The notes under the pieces were generated by a model. That model ran no database searches. It saw nothing but the letters and a program-made list of their open reading frames with translations, and had not been told where the DNA came from. 64,000 nucleotides of DNA from Mycobacterium sp. PS03-16. GTDB lineage: Bacteria > Actinomycetota > Actinomycetes > Mycobacteriales > Mycobacteriaceae. The stretch is from contig NZ_SPQO01000005.1 of NCBI RefSeq assembly GCF_004570325.1, forward strand, positions 62,001 through 126,000. The letters run 5' to 3'. The translations under genes were made by a program, and so were the position numbers. This document shows positions 16,393-28,767 of the stretch, piece by piece; the stretch's first letter is position 1; each line of letters begins with the position of its first letter.

Positions 16393-17532
16393 TCACCAGT
16401 CATCGTCGACGTCCTCGTCCAGGTCGTACTCCAGCGGCGGCGGCGCGGACAGCCCGGCGGTGGTGGTGCCCCCAGACGTACCGCGCTGCCCCATCATCGG
16501 CGTGCCCATGCCGCCACCCATGGCACCCGCGGCGACCGGCGCCGCACCTCCGACGGCCGCAGTACCAGCCATCGCCACCTCGGCCGGCGCCGTTGACACC
16601 GGGCTGGTGCCAACCAGACCCGCCATCAGCGGCGTCTGCGCTGACACCCCGCCCGAACCCGGTAGCGACGCCGCCCGGACCATCCCGCTGCCGCCGCCGG
16701 CCCCCGAGCCGCCGGCCAGGGGATGGTTCGAGAACGACGAGAACGGCAGACCCGCCGCCCCGAGCGAATCAGCCTTACCGCCCTTACCGAACATCGACGT
16801 CAACTGCTGCAGCGGCTGCGAGATCTGCTGCAGCGGCTGCGACAACTGCTGCGGCACCTGCCCGATCATCTGCCCGAAGTGCTGCGGCAGCTGCGCGGCC
16901 ATCGACGCCATCTGGGTCATCATCTGCATGCCCTGCTGGGACTGGTCGGCGCCCGCCTTCCCGGCCTCCTTCGCCGCATCCTGCGCCTGCTGCTGACCGG
17001 GCACCGTCGGCGGGGCGCCGGGGGTGGGGATGCTCGGCGGCACGCCGAAGGTGTTGGCCAGTTCGGTGGAGTTCGCGGTCACGTTCGCGATGTTCTGCGA
17101 CAACCCCATCTTGATCCGGCTCTGCACGAGCTCCTGGATGTTGCTGAACGGCAGCGCCGAGATGGCCTCGCATTCGTGCTGCGTCTCCTGCGCGATGGTA
17201 TTGACCAGCGTCTTGGTGCGTACGACGGCGACCTCCATGGCGCGAAGCTTCGCCGCGATCGCGGCGGCGTGGGCGCCGTTGGCCTCGTGACCGCCGATGA
17301 TCGTGCTGGCCTCCCCCGCCGCGGCGAGCGCGCCGCCGCCCTCCCACGCGTCGGACAGCTTCATCAGCTGGCTCTGCTGCTGCGGCACCACCGTCCCGGA
17401 CAGCTTGGCCGCCAACGCCTCATACGACGCGGCGGCCGCGGCAAGGGTCTCCTCGTCCACGTTCGGCCAACCCGGCCCCGTGACGGTCTGCGAGCCGTAC
17501 GGGCTGCTGTCAGGCATGATTCCCACGAACAC
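16393..17532 (-). CDS. PPE/WXG100-like type VII secretion substrate
   Basis: 379 residues. An Ala-rich helical N-terminal domain (~25-130) contains a WxG turn (W63-E64-G65 in SDAWEGGGA), as in WXG100 and PPE proteins. The remainder is low complexity: Gln/Met/Pro repeats, Gly/Ser/Ala stretches and an acidic end (LDEDVDDDW). GTG at 17532 has a strong upstream GGAAGGGGG; an ATG five codons later at 17517 is also possible. It lies just downstream of ltp2 on the same strand, 72 bases away, and may be read through from the sterol operon. Partner: the PE-like gene at 15622-16368. No ESX core component is in the window. Confidence 0.65.
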   Translation of the reverse strand: MFVGIMPDSSPYGSQTVTGPGWPNVDEETLAAAAASYEALAAKLSGTVVPQQQSQLMKLSDAWEGGGALAAAGEASTIIGGHEANGAHAAAIAAKLRAMEVAVVRTKTLVNTIAQETQHECEAISALPFSNIQELVQSRIKMGLSQNIANVTANSTELANTFGVPPSIPTPGAPPTVPGQQQAQDAAKEAGKAGADQSQQGMQMMTQMASMAAQLPQHFGQMIGQVPQQLSQPLQQISQPLQQLTSMFGKGGKADSLGAAGLPFSSFSNHPLAGGSGAGGGSGMVRAASLPGSGGVSAQTPLMAGLVGTSPVSTAPAEVAMAGTAAVGGAAPVAAGAMGGGMGTPMMGQRGTSGGTTTAGLSAPPPLEYDLDEDVDDDW

Positions 17533-17604
17533 GGCCCCCTTCCGCGCGCCTGCACACTACGCAGCAAACTCTACCGCGTTGCCGGAGGGCGACCGGACGG
17601 GAAT

Positions 17605-18771
17605 TCAGCCCAAGATCAGACCCGACGTCGGCACACCGGTACCCGCAGTGACCAGGACGTGCTCGACGTTGTCGACCTGGTTGACCGAGGTGCCCCGCAG
17701 CTGACGCACGCCCTCGGCGATGCCGTTCATCCCGTGGATGTAGGCCTCGCCGAGCTGACCGCCGTGGGTGTTGATCGGCAACCGGCCGCCGATCTCGACG
17801 GCACCGTCGGCGACATAGTCCTTGGCGTCGCCCTTGGCGCAGAACCCGAGTTCCTCGAGCTGGATCAGCGTGAACGGCGTGAAGTGGTCGTAGAGGATCG
17901 CGGTCTGGATGTCTTCGGGCGTCAGGCCGGACTGTCCCCACAGCTGGCGGCCCACCAGGCCCATCTCGGGCAGGCCGAGTTCCGGCCGGTAATAGCTCAC
18001 CATCGAGTACTGATCCGGGCTCGCGCCCTGCGAGGCGGCCTCGATGACCGCCGGCCGATGCTTGAGATCCTTTGCGCGCTCCGGAGTCGTCACGACCAGC
18101 GCCACCCCGCCGTCGGTCTCCTGACAGCAGTCCAGCAGCCGCAGCGGTTCGGCGATCCACCGCGAACTCTGGTGATCCTCAATCGTGATCGGCTTGCCGT
18201 AGAAATAGGCGTTCGGGTTGTTGGCCGCGTGCTTGCGGTCGGCCACCGAGACCGCGCCGAAGTCGCGGCTGGTGGCGCCGGACAGGTGCATGTAGCGCCG
18301 GGCGATCATCGCCACCTGCGCGGCCGGTGTGGACAGGCCGTGCGGGTAGGAGAACGAGTTGTCGACCCCGGTGGAGTCGGCGTTCTCCACCAGCCGCATC
18401 TGCACCTGGCCGAACCGCATCCCGGAGCGCTCGTTGAACGCCCGGTACGCCACCACGCACTCCGCGACGCCGGTCGCCACCGCGAGCGCCGCCTGCTGGA
18501 TGGTGGCGCAGGCCGCGCCGCCCCCGTGGTGGATCTTGGAGAAGAACTTCAGCTCACCGATGCCGGTCGCCCGCGCCACGGCGACCTCGGTGTTCGAGTC
18601 CATCGTGAACGTCACCATGCCGTCGACGTCGGCAGGTGTCAGGCCCGCATCGTCGAGCGCGTCGAGCACCGCCTCGGCGGCCAGCCGCAGCTCGCTGCGC
18701 CCGGAGTTCTTCGAGAAGTCGGTGGCGCCGATGCCGACGATCGCGGCCTTGCCGGACAGGCCGTCGGTCAT
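17605..18771 (-). CDS. ltp2: Steroid side-chain retro-aldolase Ltp2
   Basis: 388 residues of the thiolase-like lipid-transfer family, matching Rv3540c. With the DUF35 part of ChsH2 it performs the retro-aldol cleavage of the C17 hydroxylated C3 side chain CoA ester, giving the C19 steroid (androstenedione type) and propionyl-CoA. Sequence marks include the HHGGGAAC segment, CCQETDGG and the C-terminal INTHGGQLGEAYIHGMNG. It is the last gene of the cyp125-fadE28-fadE29-chsH2-chsH1-ltp2 operon and overlaps chsH1 by 4 bases, as expected for obligate partners. Confidence 0.95.
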   Translation of the reverse strand: MTDGLSGKAAIVGIGATDFSKNSGRSELRLAAEAVLDALDDAGLTPADVDGMVTFTMDSNTEVAVARATGIGELKFFSKIHHGGGAACATIQQAALAVATGVAECVVAYRAFNERSGMRFGQVQMRLVENADSTGVDNSFSYPHGLSTPAAQVAMIARRYMHLSGATSRDFGAVSVADRKHAANNPNAYFYGKPITIEDHQSSRWIAEPLRLLDCCQETDGGVALVVTTPERAKDLKHRPAVIEAASQGASPDQYSMVSYYRPELGLPEMGLVGRQLWGQSGLTPEDIQTAILYDHFTPFTLIQLEELGFCAKGDAKDYVADGAVEIGGRLPINTHGGQLGEAYIHGMNGIAEGVRQLRGTSVNQVDNVEHVLVTAGTGVPTSGLILG

Positions 18772-19202
18772 GCCGCACCTCCCATCATCAGCGTCGCGGT
18801 GGCGATGACGTGATCGCCGAGGCTGTTGGCGCCCACGATCTTCAAGGTGATCAGCCCGTCCTGGACCGCGGTCACCTCGCCGGAGAAGACCACGGTGTCG
18901 TAGGCGTACCAGGGCACCCCGAGGCGCAGTGAGATCGACTTGATCCGTGCCGTCGGCCCGGCCCAGTCGGTGATGTAGCGCTGCACCAATCCGGTGTCGG
19001 TGAGGATGTTGACGAAGATGTCCTTCGAGCCCTTGGCCTGCGCCTTGTCCCGGTCGTGGTGCACATCCTGGTAGTCGCGGGTGGCGATGGCCGTCGAGAC
19101 GATGAACGTCGGGTCGCCGTAGAGCGACAGCTGGGGCAGCGTGGTCCCGACTTCGACCGTCACCTCAGCGGCCGTGTCGACGACCTCGGAATCGGTGCTC
19201 AT
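18768..19202 (-). CDS. chsH1: Enoyl-CoA hydratase subunit ChsH1 (MaoC-like)
   Basis: 144-residue single hot-dog MaoC-like protein corresponding to Rv3541c. It forms a heteromeric hydratase with the MaoC part of ChsH2 and hydrates the double bond made by ChsE1-ChsE2 in the three-carbon side chain. RDYQDVHHDRDKA is the hydratase-type active-site segment (Asp/His region). ATGA overlaps on both sides couple it to chsH2 and ltp2. Confidence 0.93.
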   Translation of the reverse strand: MSTDSEVVDTAAEVTVEVGTTLPQLSLYGDPTFIVSTAIATRDYQDVHHDRDKAQAKGSKDIFVNILTDTGLVQRYITDWAGPTARIKSISLRLGVPWYAYDTVVFSGEVTAVQDGLITLKIVGANSLGDHVIATATLMMGGAA

Positions 19203-20179
19203 GCGGCGTCCTCCTGCGCGGGCTCCCAGGCGTAGAGCGTCCAGGCGGGCCCGGAGGCGCCCTCCGGGAAGTCGATGTACGTGGCGCGCACGGGCATTCC
19301 GATCTCCACCGTCGACGGGTCGACGCCGCGGAGCTCACCGAGCATCCGCACGCCCTCCTCGAGTTCGACCAGAGCGATGACGAACGGCAGGGTGCGGCCG
19401 GGCACCTTCGGCGCGTGGTGGGTGACGAAGCTGAACACGGTGCCCCTGCCGCTGGCGACCACGTAGTCGGTCAGGGCTTCCTTGTCCGCCCACAGGGCGG
19501 GCACCGGCGGGTGCTGCAGGCTGCCGTCGGGACGCCGCTGGATGCGCAGCTCGTGCGCGTTCACGCCGTCCCAGAAGAACTTGGTGTCCTTCGACGACGC
19601 CGGCCGCATCATCGCGTCGGCGTCGAGATCCTCGGGCACCCGGCTTCCCGCGGCCTTCTCGGCCGGACGGAATTTCATGATGCGCCAATTCATCTCGGCG
19701 ACCGGCGCTTCGCCGTCGTCGCCACTGAGCCAGGTGATCTTCTGGTTGATGAAGTAGCCCTCACCGAGCGCCGTCCGCTTGGGGCCGATCACGTCGGTCA
19801 GCTCGGCGCTGATGCTGACCTCCTCACCGGGCCGCAGGTAACGGTGATAGGTCTGCTCGCAGTTGGTCGCGACGACGCCGACGTAGCCGGCGTCGTCGAA
19901 CAGCTTCATCATCCTGCTCAGCGGGTCGTCGTCGTCACGCCGGCCGTGCAGACCGGCCATCGTCCACACCTGGATCATGGCCGGCGGCGCGACGATGCCG
20001 GGATGCCCGGCCGCCCTCGCGGCCTCCTCATCGACGTAGATCGGGTTCTTGTCCCCGATCGCGTCGACCCAGTGGTGGATCATCGGCAGATTCACCGGAT
20101 CCGGGCCGACCCGAGGATCGCTGCGCCCGGCCGCCTTGATCTGCTCGACGGACGCCTGCAGGTCCTGCGGCGCGGTCAC
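19199..20179 (-). CDS. chsH2: Enoyl-CoA hydratase/aldolase-accessory subunit ChsH2 (MaoC + DUF35)
   Basis: 326 residues: an N-terminal MaoC-like hydratase half and a C-terminal DUF35 (OB-fold) half that associates with Ltp2, as in Rv3542c. The GTG at 20179 was chosen because it overlaps the fadE29 stop by 4 bases (GTGA); the longer frame to 20293 reads into fadE29 and its Arg/Gly-rich translation is not protein-like. No zinc-ribbon CxxC is seen before the DUF35 half. It links hydration to retro-aldol cleavage in one complex. Confidence 0.93.
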   Translation of the reverse strand: MTAPQDLQASVEQIKAAGRSDPRVGPDPVNLPMIHHWVDAIGDKNPIYVDEEAARAAGHPGIVAPPAMIQVWTMAGLHGRRDDDDPLSRMMKLFDDAGYVGVVATNCEQTYHRYLRPGEEVSISAELTDVIGPKRTALGEGYFINQKITWLSGDDGEAPVAEMNWRIMKFRPAEKAAGSRVPEDLDADAMMRPASSKDTKFFWDGVNAHELRIQRRPDGSLQHPPVPALWADKEALTDYVVASGRGTVFSFVTHHAPKVPGRTLPFVIALVELEEGVRMLGELRGVDPSTVEIGMPVRATYIDFPEGASGPAWTLYAWEPAQEDAA

Positions 20180-21339
20180 CTCGGCACCCTCGGCACCTTG
20201 AGCCCAGACGCCGCGATCATCTCGCGCATCACCTCGTTGACCCCGCCGCCGAACGTGATGACGAGGTTGCGCTTGGTCTGGCTGTCCAGCCACACGAGCA
20301 GATCCGCGGTCTGCGGCTCGGCCGGGTTGCCGTAGGCGCCGACGATCTCCTCGGCCATCCGGCCCACCTTCTGGATGCGCTCGGTGGAGAAGACCTTGGT
20401 CGCCGCGGCATCGGCGACGGCGATGGTCTCCCCGGCCGCGGCGACCTGCCAGTTCAGCAGTTCGTTGACCCGCCAGATCGCCCGGATTTCGGCGAGCAGA
20501 CGGCGCACCGCCTCGTGTTCGATCGGCGTGTCCCCGTTGCCACCGGGCTTGGACGCCCAGGCGTGCACGCGGTCGTAGATCCCGGCCACCTTGCCGGCCG
20601 GGCCCAGCATCACGCGTTCGTGGTTGAGCTGCGTGGTGATCAGCTTCCAGCCCGCGTTCTCCTCACCGACGAGCATGTCGGCGGGCACGTGGACGTCGTT
20701 GTAGTAGCTGGCGTTCGTGTGGTGGGCGCCGTCGGACAGGATGATCGGCGTCCACGAGTACCCCGGGTCCTTGGTGTCGACGATCAGGATCGAAATACCC
20801 TTGTGCTTGGCCGCTTCCGGGTCGGTGCGCACCGCCAGCCAGATGTAGTCCGCGTCGTGCGCGCCCGTGGTCCAGATCTTCTGGCCATTGACGATGTACT
20901 CGTCGCCGTGGCGGACCGCCGAGGTGCGCAGCGAGGCCAGGTCCGTTCCCGCCTCGGGCTCGGAGTAGCCGATCGCGAAATGCACGTCACCGGCCAGGAT
21001 CGCGGGCAGGAACTTCTTCTTCTGTTCCTCGGTGCCGTACACCTGCAGCGTCGGGCCGACGGTCTGCAGCGTCACCGCCGGCAGCGGCACGTCCGCGCGG
21101 GCGGCCTCGTTGACGAAGATCGACTGTTCGACCGGTCCGAAGCCCAGGCCGCCGAACTCCTTGGGCCAGCCGACACCGAGCTTGCCGTCGGAACCCATCC
21201 GCTTGATGATCGCGCGGTAGGCCTCGTTGTGCCGGTCGGACTCCATGGCCTTCGCCTCGTCGGGCGAAATCAGGGTCGAGAAATACTGCCGCAGTTCGGC
21301 TTGCAACTGCCGCTGCTCAGGGGTGAGGTCGATGAACAT
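20176..21339 (-). CDS. fadE29: Steroid acyl-CoA dehydrogenase subunit ChsE2 (FadE29)
   Basis: 387 residues, acyl-CoA dehydrogenase fold, corresponding to Rv3543c. It pairs with FadE28 as an alpha2beta2 enzyme that desaturates the 3-oxo-pregnene-20-carboxyl-CoA side chain. Recognisable parts: SEPEAGTDLASL (FAD/substrate loop), GQKIWTTGAHDADY, and the C-terminal GGGVNEVMREMIA segment. It starts one base before the fadE28 stop is cleared, so the pair is co-translated. Confidence 0.94.
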   Translation of the reverse strand: MFIDLTPEQRQLQAELRQYFSTLISPDEAKAMESDRHNEAYRAIIKRMGSDGKLGVGWPKEFGGLGFGPVEQSIFVNEAARADVPLPAVTLQTVGPTLQVYGTEEQKKKFLPAILAGDVHFAIGYSEPEAGTDLASLRTSAVRHGDEYIVNGQKIWTTGAHDADYIWLAVRTDPEAAKHKGISILIVDTKDPGYSWTPIILSDGAHHTNASYYNDVHVPADMLVGEENAGWKLITTQLNHERVMLGPAGKVAGIYDRVHAWASKPGGNGDTPIEHEAVRRLLAEIRAIWRVNELLNWQVAAAGETIAVADAAATKVFSTERIQKVGRMAEEIVGAYGNPAEPQTADLLVWLDSQTKRNLVITFGGGVNEVMREMIAASGLKVPRVPR

Positions 21340-21340
21340 G

Positions 21341-22357
21341 TCAGGCTCCTACCAGATCCGAGGCGCCGAGCACGTCCAGACAGTGCGACGGGCCGCCCAG
21401 TGCGCGGGTGAGGTCCTTGATCGTCGAGTAGTAGCGGTTCATCGGGTAGGTGATGTCCATGCCCATACCGCCGTGCAGGTGGTGACAGGTCTGCATCACC
21501 GGCGGCGCCTGCGAGGTCAGCCAGTAGGCCAGGATGTCGAGATCCTCGTCGGCGTCCCGGCCGTCCGAGAGCCGCCAGACCACCGAGGTGGCCGCCAGGT
21601 CCAGTGTGCGCGAGGCGATGTACACCTCGGCGAGCTGGGCGGCGACGGTCTGGAAGGTCGACAGCGGGCGGCCGAACTGGTGCCGGTTGGCGACGTAGTC
21701 GGCGGTCAGCCGCAGCGCCCCGGCGACCAGGCCGGCCGCGAAGGCGCCGAGCGTGGCGAGTGTGAGCTGGTTGACCCGGCGCACCTCCCCGGTGAGCACG
21801 TCGTCGTCGGCGACCGCGACATCGCTGAACGTGACCACGTACTCGTCGGCGCCGTTCGACGTCGGCGTCCTGGTGGCCTGTACGCCGTCCGCGTTGGCCG
21901 GCACCACCGCGACGCCAGTATCGGCGGTCACCAGGATCCACTCCGCCACTTCGGCATACCGCACTGCGACCTTGGTGCCGTTGAGGCGTCCGCCGCGCAG
22001 CGTGGTGGCCGGGCGGTCCGGTAGCGCCGCACCCGGTTCGTTGAGCGCCGCCGTCAGCACCGCACCCTTCGCGACGCCGGCGAGATACCGGTCCTGCTGG
22101 GCGTCCGAGGCCAGGCCGAGCAGCACCGCCGTCGCCCCGAGTGTGGCAGGCGCCGGGCTGATGGTGCCGTGCCTGCCGATCTCGGTCAGTGCGGTCGCGA
22201 TCTCGGCGAGGCCGACCCCGTCACCGCCGAGCCGCTCCGGTACGGCAAGCGCGGGTACGCCTCCGGATACCAGTGCCTCCCAGCTGTTGTCGCGCTCGAG
22301 CACCGACGTCACCACATCGGCGACGGCCTGCTGCCCCTCGTCCCGACTGAAGTCCAC
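21341..22357 (-). CDS. fadE28: Steroid acyl-CoA dehydrogenase subunit ChsE1 (FadE28)
   Basis: 338 residues from a GTG start, shorter than a stand-alone acyl-CoA dehydrogenase, as expected for this obligate heteromeric subunit (Rv3544c). It contains the dehydrogenase C-terminal motif YVANRHQFGRPLSTFQTVA and HHLHGGMGMDITYPMNRYY. Works with FadE29. It follows cyp125 by 30 bases and is in the same operon. Confidence 0.93.
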   Translation of the reverse strand: MDFSRDEGQQAVADVVTSVLERDNSWEALVSGGVPALAVPERLGGDGVGLAEIATALTEIGRHGTISPAPATLGATAVLLGLASDAQQDRYLAGVAKGAVLTAALNEPGAALPDRPATTLRGGRLNGTKVAVRYAEVAEWILVTADTGVAVVPANADGVQATRTPTSNGADEYVVTFSDVAVADDDVLTGEVRRVNQLTLATLGAFAAGLVAGALRLTADYVANRHQFGRPLSTFQTVAAQLAEVYIASRTLDLAATSVVWRLSDGRDADEDLDILAYWLTSQAPPVMQTCHHLHGGMGMDITYPMNRYYSTIKDLTRALGGPSHCLDVLGASDLVGA

Positions 22358-22387
22358 CCGAATCCTCCTTGATCCCGGGATTTTCGC

Positions 22388-23635
22388 TCAGTGGCTGACC
22401 GGGCACTTGCCGGTGTAGTCGACCTGCCAGTGCTTGATCCCGTTGAGCCACCCCGACCGTAGCCGTTCGGGCTCGCCGACGGGCTTGAGATCGGGCATGT
22501 GGTCGGCGACCGCGTTGAAGATCAGGTTGATCGTCATCCGCGCCAGGTTCGCGCCGATGCAGTAGTGCGCCCCGGTGCCGCCGAAGCCGACGTGCGGGTT
22601 CGGGTCACGCAGGATGTCGAACGTGTGCGGATTCTCGAACACCTCGTCGTCGAAGTTGGCGGAGCGGTACGACATCACCACCCGCTCGCCCTTCTTGATT
22701 GCCACGCCGCCCAGCTCGGTGTCCTCCAGGGCGGTGCGCTGGAACGCCGACACCGGTGTCGCCCAACGGATGATTTCGTCGGCGGCGGTCTCGGGGCGGT
22801 CCTTCTTGTAGAGCTCCCACTGTTCGGGGTTGTCGGCGAACGCGATCATCCCGTGGGTGATCGAGTTGCGCGTGGTCTCGTTCCCGGCCACCGCGAGCAT
22901 GATCACGAAGAATCCGAACTCGTCGTCCGAGAGTTTCTCGCCCTCGATGTCGGCCTCGATCAGCTTGGTGACGATGTCGTCGGTCGGGTTCTTGGCCCGC
23001 TCCTCGGCCATCTTCATGGCATAGGTGATCAGCTCGAAGGACGACATGGCCGGATCGATGTCCGCGTACTCCGGATCCTCGCCGCCGGTCATCTCGTTGG
23101 ACCAGCGGAAGATCTTGTCGCGGTCGTCCTGCGGCACACCCAGCAGTTCCGCGATGGCCTGCAGGGGCAGTTCGGCCGAGACCTGTTCGACGAAGTCGCC
23201 CTCCCCGTTGGCCAGCGCCGTCTTGGCGATGTTCTGCGCGCGCTGGTTGAGCTCGTCCTGCAGGCGACCGATGGCGCGCGGGGTGAACCCGCGGGAGATG
23301 ATCTTGCGCAACCGGGTGTGCTGCGGCGCATCCATGTTCAGCAGCACGTTGCGCTGCAGATCGATCGCGTCGCGCGTCATCTCCTGCGGCCACACCGGGA
23401 TGGCGCCGTCCGGCGAGCTGCCGAAGATGTCGCTGCGCTTGGACACCTCCTTGACGTCGGCGTGCTTGGTCACCAGCCAGTACCCCTTGTCACCGAAGCC
23501 GCCGGTGCCGCCGGGTACGTCCACCCAGTGCACGGGTTCGGACTTACGCAGTTCGGCCAGCTCCTCGACCGGGAGTGCCGCTAGATTGACGTCCGGGTCG
23601 AGGAAGTCGAACTGGGGCGAAATAGGGCATGGCAT
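22388..23635 (-). CDS. cyp125: Steroid C26/C27-monooxygenase CYP125
   Basis: 415 residues. Cytochrome P450 hallmarks: I-helix AGNETT (~250-255), ExxR as EIIR (~287-290) and heme-binding FGGTGAHYCIGANLA with the Cys ligand at ~359. It hydroxylates and oxidises the terminal methyl of cholesterol/cholestenone, the first step of side-chain breakdown. The ATG at 23635 has GGAGGAG 9 bases upstream. An earlier in-frame ATG at 23659 lies inside the KstR box and was rejected. Head of the sterol side-chain operon, divergent from fadA5. Confidence 0.96.
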   Translation of the reverse strand: MPCPISPQFDFLDPDVNLAALPVEELAELRKSEPVHWVDVPGGTGGFGDKGYWLVTKHADVKEVSKRSDIFGSSPDGAIPVWPQEMTRDAIDLQRNVLLNMDAPQHTRLRKIISRGFTPRAIGRLQDELNQRAQNIAKTALANGEGDFVEQVSAELPLQAIAELLGVPQDDRDKIFRWSNEMTGGEDPEYADIDPAMSSFELITYAMKMAEERAKNPTDDIVTKLIEADIEGEKLSDDEFGFFVIMLAVAGNETTRNSITHGMIAFADNPEQWELYKKDRPETAADEIIRWATPVSAFQRTALEDTELGGVAIKKGERVVMSYRSANFDDEVFENPHTFDILRDPNPHVGFGGTGAHYCIGANLARMTINLIFNAVADHMPDLKPVGEPERLRSGWLNGIKHWQVDYTGKCPVSH

Positions 23636-23654
23636 ACGCGTGCGCTCCTCCGAT

Positions 23655-23668
23655 TGCAACGTGTTCTA
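23655..23668. promoter_or_regulatory. KstR-type operator for cyp125
   Basis: TGCAACGTGTTCTA fits the known KstR consensus TNNAACNNGTTNNA exactly. It lies 20 bases upstream of the cyp125 start. Confidence 0.9.
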
Positions 23669-23733
23669 GTGCCAGTAAAACATGCCTCCACCGCAGATCA
23701 AAGGCGTGGATCCATCGTCGCTTGTCAGACTAA

Positions 23734-23747
23734 TGAAACGTGTTCTA
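23734..23747. promoter_or_regulatory. KstR-type operator for fadA5
   Basis: TGAAACGTGTTCTA fits TNNAACNNGTTNNA exactly and ends 10 bases before the fadA5 ATG, where it would block initiation. Together with the box at 23655 it allows separate control of the two divergent units. Confidence 0.9.
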
Positions 23748-23748
23748 G

Positions 23749-26990
<3,242 letters not shown>

Positions 26991-26994
26991 GCGG

Positions 26995-27900
26995 CTACGC
27001 GCCGTAGACGGGCACCGGCGGACGCGCCTTGGCGAGCAGGTCCTTGACCACGGGGCCGAGTTCGGCCGGATCCCAGCGGGCACCCTTGTCGACCTGCGGT
27101 CCGTGCGCCCAGCCCTCGGCGATGCGGATCTTGCCGCCCTCGATTTCGAACATCGTGCCCGTGACGTCGCGGGACTCCACGCTGCCCAGCCACACCACCA
27201 GCGGTGAGACGTTCTCCGGCGCCATCGCATCGAACTCCCGGCCCTGGGTGGACATCATCTCGGCGAACACGGTCTCGGTCATCCGGGTGCGGGCCGACGG
27301 GGCGATCGCGTTGACGGTCACGCCGTAGCGGCCCATCTCCGCGGCGGCCACCAGCGTCATCGCGGCGATGCCGGCCTTGGCGGCGCTGTAGTTGGCCTGC
27401 CCCACACTGCCCTGCAGGCCGGCGCCCGAACTGGTGTTGATGATCCGTGCGTCGGGCATGTCGCCCGCCTTGGACCGGGCGCGCCAGTAGGCGGCGGCGT
27501 GGCGCATGGTGGCGAAGTGTCCTTTGAGGTGAACGGCGATCACGGCGTCGAACTCCGCCTCGCTGGTGTTGGCGAACATCCGGTCGCGCACGATCCCGGC
27601 GTTGTTGACCAGCACGTCGAGCCCGCCGAAGGCGTCGACGGCGGTCTGGATCAGCCCCTCGGCCTGCGTCCAGTCGGACACGTCGGCACCACTGGTGACG
27701 GCTACCCCACCCGCAGAGGTGATTTCGTCCACCACGGACTGCGCCGCGCTGCCGCCGCCTGCCGGTGAGCCGTCGAGCCCGACGCCGATGTCGTTGACCA
27801 CCACGCGCGCCCCTTCGGCGGCGAACGCGAGTGCATGCGCACGGCCGATGCCGCCGCCTGCGCCGGTCACGATGACCACACGGCCGTCGAGCAGTCCCAT
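26995..27900 (-). CDS. Short-chain dehydrogenase/reductase, Rv3548c-like
   Basis: 301 residues; NAD(P)-binding TGAGGGIG near residue 12, NNAG, catalytic Ser in NTSSGAG and YSAAK. The long C-terminal extension after the SDR core matches the Rv3548c type found in the KstR2 regulon. A 3-hydroxyacyl-CoA-type dehydrogenase in ring C/D or side-chain breakdown is likely, but the substrate has not been read from sequence. The gene lies 39 bases after the SDR at 27940-28704 and is probably cotranscribed. Confidence 0.82.
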   Translation of the reverse strand: MGLLDGRVVIVTGAGGGIGRAHALAFAAEGARVVVNDIGVGLDGSPAGGGSAAQSVVDEITSAGGVAVTSGADVSDWTQAEGLIQTAVDAFGGLDVLVNNAGIVRDRMFANTSEAEFDAVIAVHLKGHFATMRHAAAYWRARSKAGDMPDARIINTSSGAGLQGSVGQANYSAAKAGIAAMTLVAAAEMGRYGVTVNAIAPSARTRMTETVFAEMMSTQGREFDAMAPENVSPLVVWLGSVESRDVTGTMFEIEGGKIRIAEGWAHGPQVDKGARWDPAELGPVVKDLLAKARPPVPVYGA

Positions 27901-27939
27901 ATCGTGTCTCCTCAGGGTTGTCGCTTGGGAATTGTTGGC

Positions 27940-28704
27940 TTACTTGTTGGCAGATGACGCCTCGAGGTAGGACGGCGGCTCACCGCCGCCGTGCACCTCG
28001 AGGGTGGCGCCGCTGATGTAGGACGCCGCATCAGACGTGAGAAATGCTGCTGCCCAGCCGATGTCGTCGGGCGTGGCCAGCCGTCCGAGCGGAACGGTGG
28101 CGGCGACGGCGGCCACCGATTCGGCGTCACCATAGAACAGCTCGGACTGCTCGGTCTCGACCATGCCGACCACCACGGAGTTCACCCGCACCCGAGGCGC
28201 CCATTCGACGGCCAGCGTGCCGGTCAGGTTGTCGACCCCGGCCTTGGCGGCGCCGTAGGCCGCGGTGCCCGGCGTCGGCCGCCGCCCGCTGACGCTGGAG
28301 ATGTTCACGATCGCCCCGCCGGAGTCCTGCTTCTGCATGACCGCGTTGGCGTGCTGTGACACTGACAGCGGGCCGAGCAGGTTCAGTTCGATGATCTTGC
28401 GGCTGAACGTCGCCGACGCCTCGTCGGCGCGCACATAAGGTGATCCGCCGGCGTTGTTGACCACCGCGTCGAGGCGGCCGTGCCGATCGACGATCGCGTC
28501 TATGAGGGCGCGGACCGACTCGTCGTCGCGTACGTCGCAGGAATGGAATTCGTAGGGCAGCCCGTCGACGGGCCGCCGGGCACACGTCACGACGGTGGCG
28601 CCCTGGCGGGCGAAGACCGCGCTGATGCCGGCGCCGACCCCTCGCACGCCGCCGGTCACCAGAACGACCCTGCCGTCCAATCCCAGGTTGATCGCGTCGG
28701 TCAC
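27940..28704 (-). CDS. Short-chain dehydrogenase/reductase, Rv3549c-like
   Basis: 254 residues; TGGVRGVG cofactor loop, NNAGGSPY, catalytic NISSVSG and YGAAK. C-terminal SGATLEVHGGGEPPSYL is typical of classical SDRs. First gene of a two-SDR unit reading away from a KstR2-type box, divergent from echA20. Probably oxidises a hydroxyacyl-CoA intermediate of steroid ring catabolism. Confidence 0.82.
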   Translation of the reverse strand: MTDAINLGLDGRVVLVTGGVRGVGAGISAVFARQGATVVTCARRPVDGLPYEFHSCDVRDDESVRALIDAIVDRHGRLDAVVNNAGGSPYVRADEASATFSRKIIELNLLGPLSVSQHANAVMQKQDSGGAIVNISSVSGRRPTPGTAAYGAAKAGVDNLTGTLAVEWAPRVRVNSVVVGMVETEQSELFYGDAESVAAVAATVPLGRLATPDDIGWAAAFLTSDAASYISGATLEVHGGGEPPSYLEASSANK

Positions 28705-28718
28705 TGTGCTAGCGTACC

Positions 28719-28734
28719 AAGCAAGTGCTTGCTT
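28719..28734. promoter_or_regulatory. KstR2-type operator between SDR genes and echA20
   Basis: AAGCAAG-TG-CTTGCTT is a perfect 7-bp inverted repeat with a 2-base spacer, matching the known KstR2 pattern (CAAG-NN-CTTG core). It sits between divergent starts at 28704 and 28768. Confidence 0.9.
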
Positions 28735-28767
28735 AGGTAGCGACCCCTGAAGTGACAGGACTGCGCG

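Noticed and set aside
16723-18813. Long plus-strand open frame (696 codons) over the PPE-like and ltp2 genes
   Set aside because: Antisense to well-supported genes; its translation is Arg/His/Gly-rich and lacks any family pattern, as expected for shadow frames in GC-rich DNA.
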